Assembly: GCF_000613885.1 (NCBI RefSeq)
Contig: NZ_BAJV01000013.1
Location: forward strand, 47,037 to 111,036
DNA: 64,000 nucleotides
Direction of reading: 5' to 3'
Source: Asaia prunellae JCM 25354
GTDB taxonomy: Bacteria; Pseudomonadota; Alphaproteobacteria; Acetobacterales; Acetobacteraceae
Under the pieces are notes generated by a model. That model did no database searches, was not told the DNA's origin, and saw only the letters and a program-made list of their open reading frames with translations. Both the position numbers and the translations under genes were made by a program. Positions 44,906-55,681 of this stretch are shown one piece after another (position 1 is the stretch's first letter; every line of letters starts with the position of its first letter).

Positions 44906-47122
44906 ATGATCTCAACACGTCAGGTGCTTTCTCTGTCCTCCGCTCTCGCCCTGATCACCCTACTTCCAGGGCCGACACAGGCCCAGGATCGTGACACGAA
45001 CGAGAAAAGCCAGGGAAAACAGGGACAACGAAGCCTGTCTGCGACAAGCCATACTTCCACCTCCGGCGCGCCCCTTTCATCACACAGACAACCTGCCAGC
45101 ACCGCCAGAGCAAGCTCGGGTGAGATTGTTCTCCCCAGTGTCAAGGTTCACGGCGCTACGGATCTTGTTGTACCCCAGGCAACCACCACACTGACCCGTC
45201 AGGACATGCTGCGGGTTCAGCCGACTGAGCCCTACATGATCCTGACCGGTTTACCGGGGGTCTACTTCCAGAATGATGGCTCCCCTTCTCTCGCCATCTC
45301 TATCCGCGGCATGCAGGATTTCGGGCGGGTAAACGTCATGGTCGATGGCGCGAGACAGGACTTCCAGACCAGCAGTCATGGTGCCAATGGCAGTGTCTAT
45401 GTTGATCCGGCTCTTCTGGCGGGGCTCGATGTCTCTCGTGGAACAGTGGCTACAGCAGATGGTTCGGGTGCCATCGCCGGTGTGGTCAATATGCATACAC
45501 TGGGTGTCGATGACATCGTGGAATCAGGAAAACATTACGGCGTGATGGCGAGAGCGCTAGGCGGATCCAACAACTATGACGGATCGGGCATGGTTGGCGC
45601 GGGTATTCACATCCGCCCATGGCTCGGTATCGCAGCTGCATTCAGCATGCGCAGTTCAGGCAATTATGAGGATGGCGACGGTACACGTATTCCCCAATCC
45701 TATCAGCGCATGCAGTCGGGTCTGTTCAAGATCGATATCAAACCCGGTATTGATCAAAGCCTGACTCTCGGTACGGTAATCTATCATAACCAGTTCGGTC
45801 AGGGGACAGAGAGCATCCCCGGCTCCAACAAGATCCAGAATAATCAGGGCAACATCGAATACCGATTCACCCCTCACGACAACAAACTCGTAGCCTTGCA
45901 TGTAAAGGGCTATGTGGTCTCCACAGGGCTGGATAACGCCATGCCTGCCTATCGCGCCATGACGATAGCTGCAGCCAATATGACGAAATACAATCTGACC
46001 ACACTGGGTTTTGAAGCCGATAATACCTCGCAGTTTTCCCTTGGGCCGGTTCTGGCCTCGCTCAACTATGGAGGCGAGTATTATCATGACTCGGTCGATA
46101 CCAAGGACCAGACCGGCTATACCGGTTCTACACCTACGGGCAATCGCGGTGTGGGCAGCGCCTTCACGCAGCTGGCGCTGAACTGGAAGATCGTGCAGCT
46201 CACCGGTGCGCTGCGCTATGACAGCTACCACTCGTCAGGCAGTGGCGTTAATTTGGCGTCCGGTTTCACCCAGGTTCCTGCCGGTGCCTTCCACGCCTCC
46301 GGCAGTTCGGATGCCGTAAATCCCAAGGTGACACTTGCCGTCACGCCCGTTCGTGGATTGCAGCTTTATGGCAGCTACGGGCTCGGCTTCCGTCCACCCG
46401 CCATCACCGAAATGTTCATGGCAAGCTCTCATCCAGGTCTGAGCTTCCTCAAATTCGTCCCCAATCCCAATCTTGCTCCCGAGCAGACCTATGGGTGGGA
46501 GCTGGGTGCCAAGCTGCATTATCGTGACGTATTGATGGATGGCGACAAGGTCGAGTTCGACGGTGACTATTTTGACACGCGCATCAAGAACTATATTGCC
46601 CAGACGCGCGTCACCGGTCGGCCTGACAAGGGTTCTTTCATTCCCAATCTGGGTTATTTCTACCAGAACATGGCGGGCAACACCTATACTCGCGGTTTTG
46701 AGGGGCAGGCCAAATACGATAACCGTTTTGTCTTCGCGACCCTCTCCTACACCAACACCAGTACCAAACTGCCCTACCCCGACTATACCGGATTTGGCGC
46801 ACTCCTCACCACGCCTCCACGCTCGGTTCTGGCAGGAACGGTCGGCCTGCACCTGCTTGATAACAAACTGTCGATCGGCGGACGTATCCGTGCTGCGACA
46901 CAAACACTGGGTCAGCCTTCAAGCAGTTCGGCCCTTTATCCGAAGCAGGGCGGTTATGTCGTGTTCGATCTGTTCAGCTCCTACCAGCTGACCAGGCAGA
47001 TCCAGATGTTCGTCAATGCTGATAACGTCACGAACCGCCGCTATTATACAAATGCCATCTCCACCATTCCCAATCAGGGACTCACCGTCATGGGCGGGCT
47101 AAGCTTCGCGCTGTCCCGCTAG
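44906..47122 (+). CDS. hmuR: TonB-dependent heme receptor
   Basis: Outer-membrane heme/hemoprotein receptor of 738 residues, intact. It has a signal peptide (LSLSSALALITLLPGPTQAQ), a plug domain (EPYMILTGLPGVYFQNDGSP, LAISIRGMQDFGRVNVMVDG) and a barrel with the heme-receptor signature region LGFRPPAITEMFMASSHPGL followed by NPNLAPEQTYGWELG, corresponding to the FRAP and NPNL boxes of HmuR-like proteins. It ends in a barrel-type terminus (LSFALSR). Divergent from hmuTUV, which supports heme as the ligand. Confidence 0.9.
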   Translation: MISTRQVLSLSSALALITLLPGPTQAQDRDTNEKSQGKQGQRSLSATSHTSTSGAPLSSHRQPASTARASSGEIVLPSVKVHGATDLVVPQATTTLTRQDMLRVQPTEPYMILTGLPGVYFQNDGSPSLAISIRGMQDFGRVNVMVDGARQDFQTSSHGANGSVYVDPALLAGLDVSRGTVATADGSGAIAGVVNMHTLGVDDIVESGKHYGVMARALGGSNNYDGSGMVGAGIHIRPWLGIAAAFSMRSSGNYEDGDGTRIPQSYQRMQSGLFKIDIKPGIDQSLTLGTVIYHNQFGQGTESIPGSNKIQNNQGNIEYRFTPHDNKLVALHVKGYVVSTGLDNAMPAYRAMTIAAANMTKYNLTTLGFEADNTSQFSLGPVLASLNYGGEYYHDSVDTKDQTGYTGSTPTGNRGVGSAFTQLALNWKIVQLTGALRYDSYHSSGSGVNLASGFTQVPAGAFHASGSSDAVNPKVTLAVTPVRGLQLYGSYGLGFRPPAITEMFMASSHPGLSFLKFVPNPNLAPEQTYGWELGAKLHYRDVLMDGDKVEFDGDYFDTRIKNYIAQTRVTGRPDKGSFIPNLGYFYQNMAGNTYTRGFEGQAKYDNRFVFATLSYTNTSTKLPYPDYTGFGALLTTPPRSVLAGTVGLHLLDNKLSIGGRIRAATQTLGQPSSSSALYPKQGGYVVFDLFSSYQLTRQIQMFVNADNVTNRRYYTNAISTIPNQGLTVMGGLSFALSR

Positions 47123-47200
47123 GTCTTCGGACACGCTTCGTACACCCTTGCATCAGGGCGTATGTTGCGGCAGGTGCGGATCAAAAACAGGGACCGCACC

Positions 47201-48052
47201 ATGCACGCTCCAAAACCACCGGATACCGAAACCCGGCTTGAATACCGGCTCGGCCAGTGGGCCAGACGTTATCTGCATGGCTTTCCCGGGATGTTCCTGC
47301 TTTTTGTGCTCAAGCAGGGTTGGGCATGTCTGTTTGGTGGTCTCATGCTGGGGGCCATACTGGTCACCCATTTCATCTGGTCGTCGCACTGGTCAGTTCA
47401 TCGTTACGACGCGCTTTTCGTCTTTGCGATAGTGACACAAGCCCTGTTTCTCCGGTTTCGCCTTGAAACGAAACAGGAGGCGATGATCATTCTGGTCTTT
47501 CACATTACCGGCACCGCAATGGAATGGTTCAAGGTGTCAGCTGGCTCATGGGCTTATCCGGAGCCGGGTTTTTTCAAGATCATGCATGTCCCTCTTTTCT
47601 CCGGTTTCATGTACGCTTCTGTTGGCAGCTATATTGCCCGGGTGATCAGATTATTCAGCATGCATTTTCATCCCTATCCCAGCTTCACCCTGTCCCTTTT
47701 ACTGGCAACAGGCATCTACGCCAATTTCTTTACTCATCACTACATACCCGATCTTCGATGGATACTCGTTCTGGCCACGCTTCTGGTTTATGGCCGATGC
47801 TGGATAAGCTACCGTATTATTGAAACAAGGTGGCGTATGCCCCTGCCGCTCGCGGCATTTCTGGCCAGTATAGCGCTCTGGATTGCGGAAAACATAGGAA
47901 CGTTCACCGGTACATGGCTCTATGCCCATCGACATTTCACTTGGGTTGTTCATCCGCAGAAACTCGTTTCCTGGTATCTGTTGCTCTATGTCGCGTTCAT
48001 TACCGTAACACTGCTGCTTCGGCCTGATAGGGCTGTAAAACCCCAGTCGTGA
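47201..48052 (+). CDS. DUF817 family membrane protein
   Basis: Integral membrane protein of 283 residues with about eight helices, DUF817 (YoaT-like) by pattern: FPGMFLLFVLKQGWACLFGG, FKVSAGSWAYPEPGFFKIMH with VPLFSGFMYASVGSY, and YANFFTHHYIPDLRW. The function of the family is unknown. The ATG at 47201 is preferred over 47162 because AGGGA sits seven bases upstream. Its stop overlaps the start of the DUF2809 gene. Confidence 0.8.
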   Translation: MHAPKPPDTETRLEYRLGQWARRYLHGFPGMFLLFVLKQGWACLFGGLMLGAILVTHFIWSSHWSVHRYDALFVFAIVTQALFLRFRLETKQEAMIILVFHITGTAMEWFKVSAGSWAYPEPGFFKIMHVPLFSGFMYASVGSYIARVIRLFSMHFHPYPSFTLSLLLATGIYANFFTHHYIPDLRWILVLATLLVYGRCWISYRIIETRWRMPLPLAAFLASIALWIAENIGTFTGTWLYAHRHFTWVVHPQKLVSWYLLLYVAFITVTLLLRPDRAVKPQS

Positions 48053-48468
48053 TGACCCGGAACCATATCCTGCCCGGAAAACGGTCTCGCCGTCTTCTTG
48101 TTATCCTGGCTTTTATCATCCTGGCTGGCCTGGCCTGTCGCCTTGCACCGCTCGGGCTCACCCCCTGGATCAGAAAATGGGGCGGCTCATTTTTGTGGGG
48201 GTGTCTTTTCGACTGCATGGCAGCCCTGCTCACGCACCCTTCCCACCGCCTGCGGCGCCTTGCCATCGCTTTTATCGGAGCGTCAGCCAGTGAAGCACTG
48301 AAGCTGCTTCATCCGACTGTACTTGAGACCATACGCCAGACTCAGACTGGCCGCTTTCTGCTTGGGAGTCATTTCGACTGGCGTGATATTGCGGTATATG
48401 CTCTGGGTATTCTTGTCATAGACATATTCATCAGTCGCACAGAAAAAAGCAGATCCACCAGGCGCTAG
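48052..48468 (+). CDS. DUF2809 family membrane protein
   Basis: Small membrane protein of 138 residues with four helices, consistent with DUF2809: PWIRKWGGSFLWGCLFDCMA, IAFIGASASEALKLLHPTVL and FLLGSHFDWRDIAVYALGIL. Function unknown. The overlapping TGATG with the DUF817 gene shows coupled translation. A GTG at 48049 is an alternative start. Confidence 0.7.
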   Translation: MTRNHILPGKRSRRLLVILAFIILAGLACRLAPLGLTPWIRKWGGSFLWGCLFDCMAALLTHPSHRLRRLAIAFIGASASEALKLLHPTVLETIRQTQTGRFLLGSHFDWRDIAVYALGILVIDIFISRTEKSRSTRR

Positions 48469-48552
48469 CACTGCTCTTTCATTTTTGTTCAGTTCTGTCG
48501 TCAGATCGGACAGGGCTTTCGCAAAACCCCGTTCGATCAGAAGCCCATCCGA

Positions 48553-50000
48553 TCAGAGCGATATTCTGGTGCGAAACCCGAACACTACGGCATCGCGAAT
48601 ATTACGCTGTGCATTGGGATGAATGATATACTGGAAATCCGGGGCCAGATTGAGACCAGTCATGACATGCATATCGTAAAAAAGAGAAAAGACAGTCTCT
48701 GATTTCTGAACGCCGGTTGCACCGTTCGAAAATGGGCGGTGATTTTTCAGCTGAAGGCGCTGGGTTTCGTTCAGAGCTCCCGTAACAGCGACATTGGCAT
48801 AGAGGATGCCGATTGTATCGCCCGGTCGGCTCCTGATGAAACCACGATCAAGAAGCCCGACATAATGTTCGTCTCCGTAGGTGGAGACAGAAGGCTGATT
48901 ATGGGCATATCCTCCCATCAGGATCAGCCTGAATCTATCCCTTTGCCGTGCCGGAGAAGCATCTGGTCAAACAATATCCATGCTTTCAGACGGCCATTCA
49001 TGTGGCGTGGGGTACGGCCTGTCACGCCGAGCGCTGAGCCGTCAGCAGCTTCGGAAACATGATTCAATGGGGCATGAATGGAAGCCATACCGATCTTGTA
49101 ATGACCGATAAGCCTGTGTGGCCCGAAGCTTGGAATATATCCTATTTCACCAACGCTTGTCGTGCCAGTCAGACGTGACGAGTTCAGTTGCCAGCCTGTA
49201 TGATTGAATTTCGGACCGGCATCAGATCCGGGGTCATAGGCAAAAAGGCCTGCCTGTACGTAGAGATTGCGCAAAGGGTAGGCAATGATACGCCCTGCCC
49301 AGGTCGAATTCGGATAAACGCTGAAACCGGGGTCTCTTCCGGTCAGTACTTTGGGGTTGCCGCAAATGGCATTGGTCATAAACGCACAATTCAGGGGGGA
49401 TGCCGCAAAATTGAGGGCGACCGGTTCACGCCCCAGCTGAATGGCAAGTCTGCCATGGGCAATTTTTTCTTCCGCATAGGCAAGCACCAGATGAGCGGCA
49501 GCCCCACCGCTTGAAGAACGCAGAATATCCTGCGATCGCACGAAAGAATCACCGAAATTCGGACTTGTATTGGCGCCGGATCGATTGACGACCACGACCG
49601 AGGTCGAAAGACCGGGAATACGGGCCAGCCGGTTCCAGTCAATATCCGTCTCAAGACCAAGCTGATTCACCATAGACGAGGTACGGCGCGTTCCGCCCGT
49701 CGCATTTGCACTGAATTCGTTACGCATATCCAGCAGCACATCGATACCCCGATCCCTCAGCCTGTTCCTCAAATGCCAGGGATCGCCGTAGATAGGATGT
49801 ACTACTGGCATCATGATACCAGGAAAGAACGGCAGATCCGGCGCGAGCGGTGTGGCCAGAGCCAGACTTGGACTAAGGGCCAGCCCCCCATTGATGGCCT
49901 GCGCCTGCGCCTGACGAGGCTGGAAACTGCCTGTAATACCCAGGATCAGAATCAGCAGGACCAGATGGCTGACGCTCCTGCTTTTCCGGGGAATGGCCAA
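48553..50000 (-). CDS. OprB-type carbohydrate porin, frameshifted and fused to MFS
   Basis: Outer-membrane porin of the OprB family. A signal peptide (PRKSRSVSHLVLLILILGI to QAQAQ) is followed by the family pattern GDPWHLRNRLRDRGIDVLLD, ASPLNCAFMTNAICGNPKVL and YPNSTWAGRIIAYPLRNLYV. The frame stops at 48924 (GKGIDSG) and continues one base off as MGGYAHNQPSVSTYGDEHYV to FGFRTRISL at 48553; one added base repairs it. Read back, it is in frame with the upstream transporter with no stop between. A TTG at 50000 could be its own start, giving about 482 residues, normal for OprB. I think it is a separate gene whose boundary is obscured by a missing base. Confidence 0.75.
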
Positions 50001-51248
50001 CAGACTGATAAGAGCGGCCACAGACATCCATAATCCCGGAATAGCCCTGTTGCCGGTATGGTGGATCAGCAGGGTACACAAGGCAGGCGTAAAACCGCCA
50101 ACACAGGTGGCCAGGCTGTAGACGACCGAAAAACCGGCCGTTCTGATTTCTTTGGGAACATATTCCGTAAGGAATACCACAAGCGCACCGTTATACAGTC
50201 CATAGAGACAGGAGAGCCATAGAAGTGTCACAAGCATGCGGGTGAAGGATGGTGCAGCTGTGAGCCAGCACAGTGCAGGATAGACTGTCAGTATGCTGGC
50301 AATCGTCGCACCTGCCATGATCGGACGACGGCCTATCCTGTCTGACAGGGCTCCGGAGACAAGGAGCCAGACAAGGTTGGAAAGACCAACAAAAAAAGTA
50401 ACTGTAAGCCCGGTTGTGGATGACAGATGCAGAACAGCGCTTCCGTAAGACGGCGTGTAGGCAGTAATCATGTAGAATGATACTGTTGTCATGAAAACCA
50501 TGAGACAACCGCTGACTGCCAGACGCCAGTTCCGGAGAAGCTTGACAAAGGTTACCGCTACCCCGTGTCCGGTTCTTGCATGCGCCCCCGAAGCCTCTGG
50601 TTCTGCAAGCGAACGACGCAGAAGAAAGAGAAGCGGCACAATGACACAACCGATCAACAGGGGAACACGCCAGCCCCATTGATCCATCTGTTCGGATGTC
50701 AGATGTCCGGAAAGCACAACGCCAACCAATGCCGCAAACATCACGGCCACCTGCTGTGATGCCGACTGGAAGGCGACGAGTAATCCGCGCCACCGAGGTG
50801 GCGCAAGCGCGCTCAGATAAACTGATGTGGAACCGACCTCGGCGCCGGCTGAGAACCCCTGCACGAGCCGCCCGAACAAGACAAGCAATGGCGCCAGCAG
50901 GCCAATCCGCCTGTAGGAGGGCGTCAATGCCAGCATCAATGTGCCAAAGGCCATAAGGGACAGGGTCAGTATCAGGCCACGGCGCACACCTATCCGGTCA
51001 ACATAGGTTCCCAGCACGAGAGCGCCCAATGGCCGCATCAGGAAAGCAGCCCCAAATGTCGCAAACACCATCATCAGCGAAGCCGCCGGGCTGGCACCGG
51101 GAAAAAAGGCGTGTGCAATATATTCGGCATAATAACCGAAGACTGAAAAATCATACATTTCGAGAAAATTGCCTGAGGCCGCACGCAGGGCATTGGTCAG
51201 GATGGACCGGCGGGAGACATTCTCCACTGGAAAATCGGTCTCAGTCAT
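49980..51248 (-). CDS. MHS family MFS transporter
   Basis: Metabolite:H+ symporter family (citrate/ketoglutarate/shikimate type) with 12 helices in about 420 residues. The start at 51248 gives MTETDFPVENVSRRSILTNA. Signatures are SGNFLEMYDFSVFGYYAEYI, MRPLGALVLGTYVDRIGVRR and SDRIGRRPIMAG. The last helix (MSVAALISLLAIPRKSR) runs directly into the porin signal peptide without a stop. It overlaps the end of the solute-binding protein gene by eight bases. Family members carry organic acids; the substrate here is unknown. Confidence 0.85.
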
Positions 51249-52043
51249 GGATCGGACCCCAAGCACGGGTCTGCACCGGATCGAGCCCCGTGGCACGGAT
51301 CTCGTCAGCGTTCTGTGCTGAGGACAAATAGTGTATCAGTGCCTTGCCTCCCTCCGGATTGGGGGAATCACGACAAAGCGCTGCGGAAAAATGAGTGATT
51401 TTCTGGAGGTCTTCGGGAATCGGCCCGACAAGTGAGGCCCCGGCCACCGGGATAATCTCGCTGATCTGCTGGAGGCCCAGAGCCGCATCGCCCCTGGCGA
51501 CAATCTCCGCAACAGGCGTTTCCTGTATCTGTCTGGCTTTTGACGCCATCTGACGCGCAATACCGAGACGGTCAAACAGCGTATGAGAGACATAAACACC
51601 ACTTGCACTGTCAGAAAATGCGACTGATGGCGCTGCCAGCAGGGTTTTACGAAGCGCGGCATCAGAGGAGATATCCGGATGCACGGTTCCTGCTTTGACC
51701 ACCAGGCCGATACGGGAATCTGCCAGTATCTTTGTCTCCCCGGTCAAACCCCTGGCATGGAGGGCATCAAGCGCTGAGCCGACCATGATCAGAACATCGC
51801 ATTTCTCACCACGGGCGAGACGCGCTGGTATGGCATCGTGGGTTGTGCCCATGGATGGGCCACGAATAACGACAAGATGACTGCCATTTTTTCAAAGACC
51901 GGAGCCAGACGCTGAAGAGCGGCGGAAAAGCCACCCGAACACATGACACGTGTTTCATGAGCATCGGCAGCCAGGCTGGATATGACAGGGATGGCATGAA
52001 AGGCGAAAATAACTGCCAGACCTGTCCTGATCGGAGCGAACAT
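51241..52043 (-). CDS. ModA-like solute-binding protein, frameshifted
   Basis: Periplasmic binding protein of the molybdate-binding-like type II fold. From the ATG at 52043 a signal peptide (MFAPIRTGLAVIFAFHAIPV, cleavage near SSLAADA) precedes MCSGGFSAALQRLAPVFEK. One A missing in an A run at about 51890 moves the frame, which continues MGTTHDAIPARLARGEKCDV, VAFSDSASGVYVSHTLFDRL and ends at 51241. About 267 residues. There is no ABC permease or ATPase nearby; instead it heads an operon with an MHS transporter and a porin, so the ligand is more likely an organic acid than molybdate. Confidence 0.75.
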
Positions 52044-52176
52044 AGGACAAATTCCTCCAGATTTCGGGCGGCATCTTTCTGGTACGGTCGATGCCCTGCA
52101 CACAGCAGCCATCTAGTCCGGGTTAACATTACATGTCATTAATGTAATCTATACCGAACAGGTATGGATCTGAAGA

Positions 52177-53109
52177 ATGATTGAACTGCGTCTCCTGAGA
52201 ACATTTCTTGCCGTGGCGAATGAAGGTAACATCAGTAAGGCCGCAAGCCTGCTCGGCATGGCACAACCCCCCGTAACGAGACAGATCGCCGCTCTTGAGA
52301 CCGCACTCGGCGCACGTCTTTTTGAACGATTACCCAGAGGGGTGCGCCTGACAGATGCGGGGATGGCCATGGCAAAGGAGGCACAGACCTTGCTTGATCA
52401 CCATGACGCCATGCTGGACAAGGTCGCACGTACCTCAAGAGGCGAACTCGGTCACCTCGCCGTCGGCTTTACGCCATCGGCCATCAGCCATTCTATGGTC
52501 GCCCCCATGCTTCGGGCTTTTCAGCAGACATGGCCGGGTGCCGAGCTGACATTTCGTGAAAACAATACGAGCCCGCTTCTGTCGGAGGTTGCCACCGGCC
52601 GACTGGATGTTGCCTTTGTCAGAACACCTGGTGAATTGCCTCTGGGCGTGAAAACCGAACTGCTTTTCGACGAGCCCATGATCGTGGCCTTCCCCCGCGA
52701 TCATGTCCTTGCCACCACATCGGCAGATCAAGCCGTCTCTCTGGCGATGCTGAAGGACGCCGATTTCGTCATGTACCGGAATCCGCATAACCCGGGATTT
52801 CATGCCAGAGTACTGGAAGCATGCCGGGTCGAGGGGTATGAACCCCGTGAGGCACATGTCGTGCCGCAAATGATCTCAGCCCTCAATCTGATTGAAGCGG
52901 GTATGGGTCTTTCCGTTTTTCCTGCCTCAATGGCCCGGTTTACAAGCGATCAGAGTGCTATTCGCCCGCTTGCCCCCATCCATGGTCTGACCGCCCCGCT
53001 TCTTATCGCTTTCACACGGTTACCTATGGGCCAGTGCAAGAAGAATTTTATCACGCTTGCGCGCAATCTCATCCGACAGGCACCAGGATCGCATTATCCT
53101 GTTTTATAA
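52177..53109 (+). CDS. LysR-type transcriptional regulator
   Basis: LysR family regulator of 310 residues, with an N-terminal winged helix (RTFLAVANEGNISKAASLLG, QPPVTRQIAALETALGARLF) and a periplasmic-binding-like effector domain. It is divergent from the binding protein-MHS-OprB operon with 133 bases between, the classic arrangement for control of that operon by its substrate. Confidence 0.93.
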   Translation: MIELRLLRTFLAVANEGNISKAASLLGMAQPPVTRQIAALETALGARLFERLPRGVRLTDAGMAMAKEAQTLLDHHDAMLDKVARTSRGELGHLAVGFTPSAISHSMVAPMLRAFQQTWPGAELTFRENNTSPLLSEVATGRLDVAFVRTPGELPLGVKTELLFDEPMIVAFPRDHVLATTSADQAVSLAMLKDADFVMYRNPHNPGFHARVLEACRVEGYEPREAHVVPQMISALNLIEAGMGLSVFPASMARFTSDQSAIRPLAPIHGLTAPLLIAFTRLPMGQCKKNFITLARNLIRQAPGSHYPVL

Positions 53110-53270
53110 AACGTACAAGAAACAATTTCCACTATGCCATAAAAGACAATTATGTGACTACGAAATGACTGTTTTGTTTCAGTAACTATTTAATAAAATC
53201 ATAATACAGTCTGCTGCCTTATGCCGATATTGACGGACCGTCATTCGTTCACGAAAAAACGGCCTCTTCG

Positions 53271-55663
53271 ATGAAATTCAGACACAGTCTCGTTCTTTCT
53301 GCCAGCCTTTCGGCATTGGTCATTGCTGCGCAATTACCAAAGACGCGTATGCCCAGGAAGTTCCTGCCGCTCCGGTGCCCGGTTCAGCTCCTGTGCATCA
53401 GAAACAGAAATCAGCGACAAAAGGCCCATCCAGCCGGGGCAGTAAGCCCCGTTCAAGGGAAATAGAAAGCAAGTCCCCTGAGTCGATCATTGTTCTTGGT
53501 GCCGGTCAGGCGCGTGAGACCCAGACTATCTCGCGCACGGCGATACAGGAATACACACCGGGAACCAGCCCCTTCAAGGCACTCTCGAAACTGCCAGGCG
53601 TGATGTTTACCTCGTCCGATCCACTCGGTTCCTATGAATGGTCACAGCAGATCATCATTCGCGGGTTTGATCAGAGCCGTCTCGGCTTTACCTTTGATGG
53701 CGTGCCACTCGGCAATCTGGCCTATGGCAACGATAACGGCCTTTCGATCGGACGCGCTCTCCAGACAGAGAATAATGGGCCTGCCACACTGACCCAGGGC
53801 GCGGGTGCCGTAGGCGTTGCCGCCTCGAATGACCTCGGCGGCGCGCTGCAATTCACCTCTATTGATCCCTCCGATAAATTCGGGGCGGATGTGAGTGGTA
53901 CCATTGGTTCGGCCTCGACGTGGCGTACCTTTGCCCGCATCAATAGCGGCTTGCTCAAGACTGGCGGGAAGTTCTACGTCTCATACAACCATCAGGACGC
54001 TAACAAGTGGAAGGGCGACGGCGTTCAGAGACAGGATCAGGCCAATGCCAAATTCGTCCAGCCGCTGGGCGAACATCTCAAGCTCACGGTATTCGGTGAC
54101 TGGTCCAAGCGCGCCGAAAACGACTATCAGGATCTGTCCCTCTCCCAGATCAGGAACTACGGCTACAATCTCGACAATATCACCGGCAATTATGCACTGG
54201 CGAAGCAGATCGCCTATGCCTACCAGAATAGCACGGCCTTTCCCAAAGGGATCCAGAACCAAGACACAGTCTATTATAATGCGGGTGGTCTGCGCGAAGA
54301 CGCGCTGGGTTACGGCAAGCTCGATTTCCGGGTCAATAACCGGCTCTCTGGTTATGTCATGGGCTATGGACACACCAATTCGGGCGAAGGCGTCTGGGTA
54401 ACACCCTATACAGCCACCCCGGCCCAGCTAGGCGGCTCGCCACTCTCGACCCGTACAACCGAGTATGACATCCATCGTGCCGGTTTCATTGGCAGCCTGA
54501 CGTACAAGATCGCCAACCACGCCATCGAAGGTGGCTTCTGGTTCGAAAACAACAATTTCAATCAGGCGCGCCGCTTCTACCCGCTCGCGCTGGACGGCTC
54601 ACCGTCTTCGACCCACTGGTACAAGAACAATGCTTTCGCAACACAGTGGCAGAGCGCCTTCAATACCAAGACCTATCAGGTGCATCTGGGCGACACCTGG
54701 AAAATCACGCCGAAACTCAAGGTCAATTACGGATTCAAATCGCTGATTGTCGACAATACGGCACGCGCCATGGACGGCAGTTATCTCGGCACGGCAGTTC
54801 CAACAGCCTATCCGTCAGGGTCGCTTAATGCCTCGAACGGTTTCCTGCCACAGGTTGGCGCGAATTACCGCTTCAACCATAATCACGAGATCTTCCTTGA
54901 TTACAGCCGCAACATGGCGGCCTTTGACAGCGCCCAGACTTCGGGGCCGTTCTCGACCACTGTGGCAGGCTTCCAGGCGCTTCAGGGACGCCTGAAGCCT
55001 GAAATGTCGAATACCGAAGAACTTGGCTATCGTTACCATACCAAGACTTTCCAGGCGACGGTAACCGGCTACTATGTACAGTTCGAAAACCGCCTTCTCT
55101 CGGTCACGCAGGGCGTAGGCATTCAGGGAAATGCCTCTGTACTTTCGAATGTCGGTGGGGTGATTTCACGCGGCATCGATACAGCCGTGAACTGGCAGTT
55201 CGCCCCGAACTGGTCGATTTTCGCCTCCTACGCTTTCAACAACTCGTTTTATCAGGACGACGTGATGGCGAATGGTACGGTCTCTGCTGCCATCAAGGGC
55301 AAGAATGTGGTCGGCATGCCGCGCAATCTCGCCAACCTGCAGGTAGGCTATGATGACGGTCAGATCTGGGGCAATGTCCTCATGCAGATCCAGGATCGTC
55401 GTTATTACACCTATACCAATGACGCGTACGTTCCGGCAAATGACGTCTTCAACCTGAATGTCGGTTACCGCTTCAAGAGCCAGAATTTCTGGCTGCGCGG
55501 CCTGGATACGCAGATCAACGTCACCAACCTCTTCGACAAACGCTATATCGCAACGGTCGGGAGCAACGGCTTTATCAATTCGGATCCGTCCAGGACATTC
55601 CAGACGTTGCAGGCGGCTGCACCACGCATGGTCTTCTTCACGATCCGCAAGCACTTCAACTAA
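53271..55663 (+). CDS. TonB-dependent receptor, N-terminal frameshift
   Basis: Outer-membrane receptor of about 798 residues. The signal peptide starts at 53271 (MKFRHSLVLSASLSALVIAA) and the frame is lost at about 53322. The next frame continues ITKDAYAQEVPAAPVPGSAP and stays open to 55663; one added G repairs it. The plug has YEWSQQIIIRGFDQSRLGFT and LTQGAGAVGVAASNDLGGAL, and the barrel ends in ITIRKHFN-type aromatic terminus (FTIRKHFN). Phospholipase C follows after 18 bases, so they are one transcript. The family resembles the receptors at 376 and 14798 (shared YNHQDANKWKGDG/WRGPG-like stretch). Ligand unknown. Confidence 0.88.
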
Positions 55664-55681
55664 GAAAACGGAGCAACCGTC

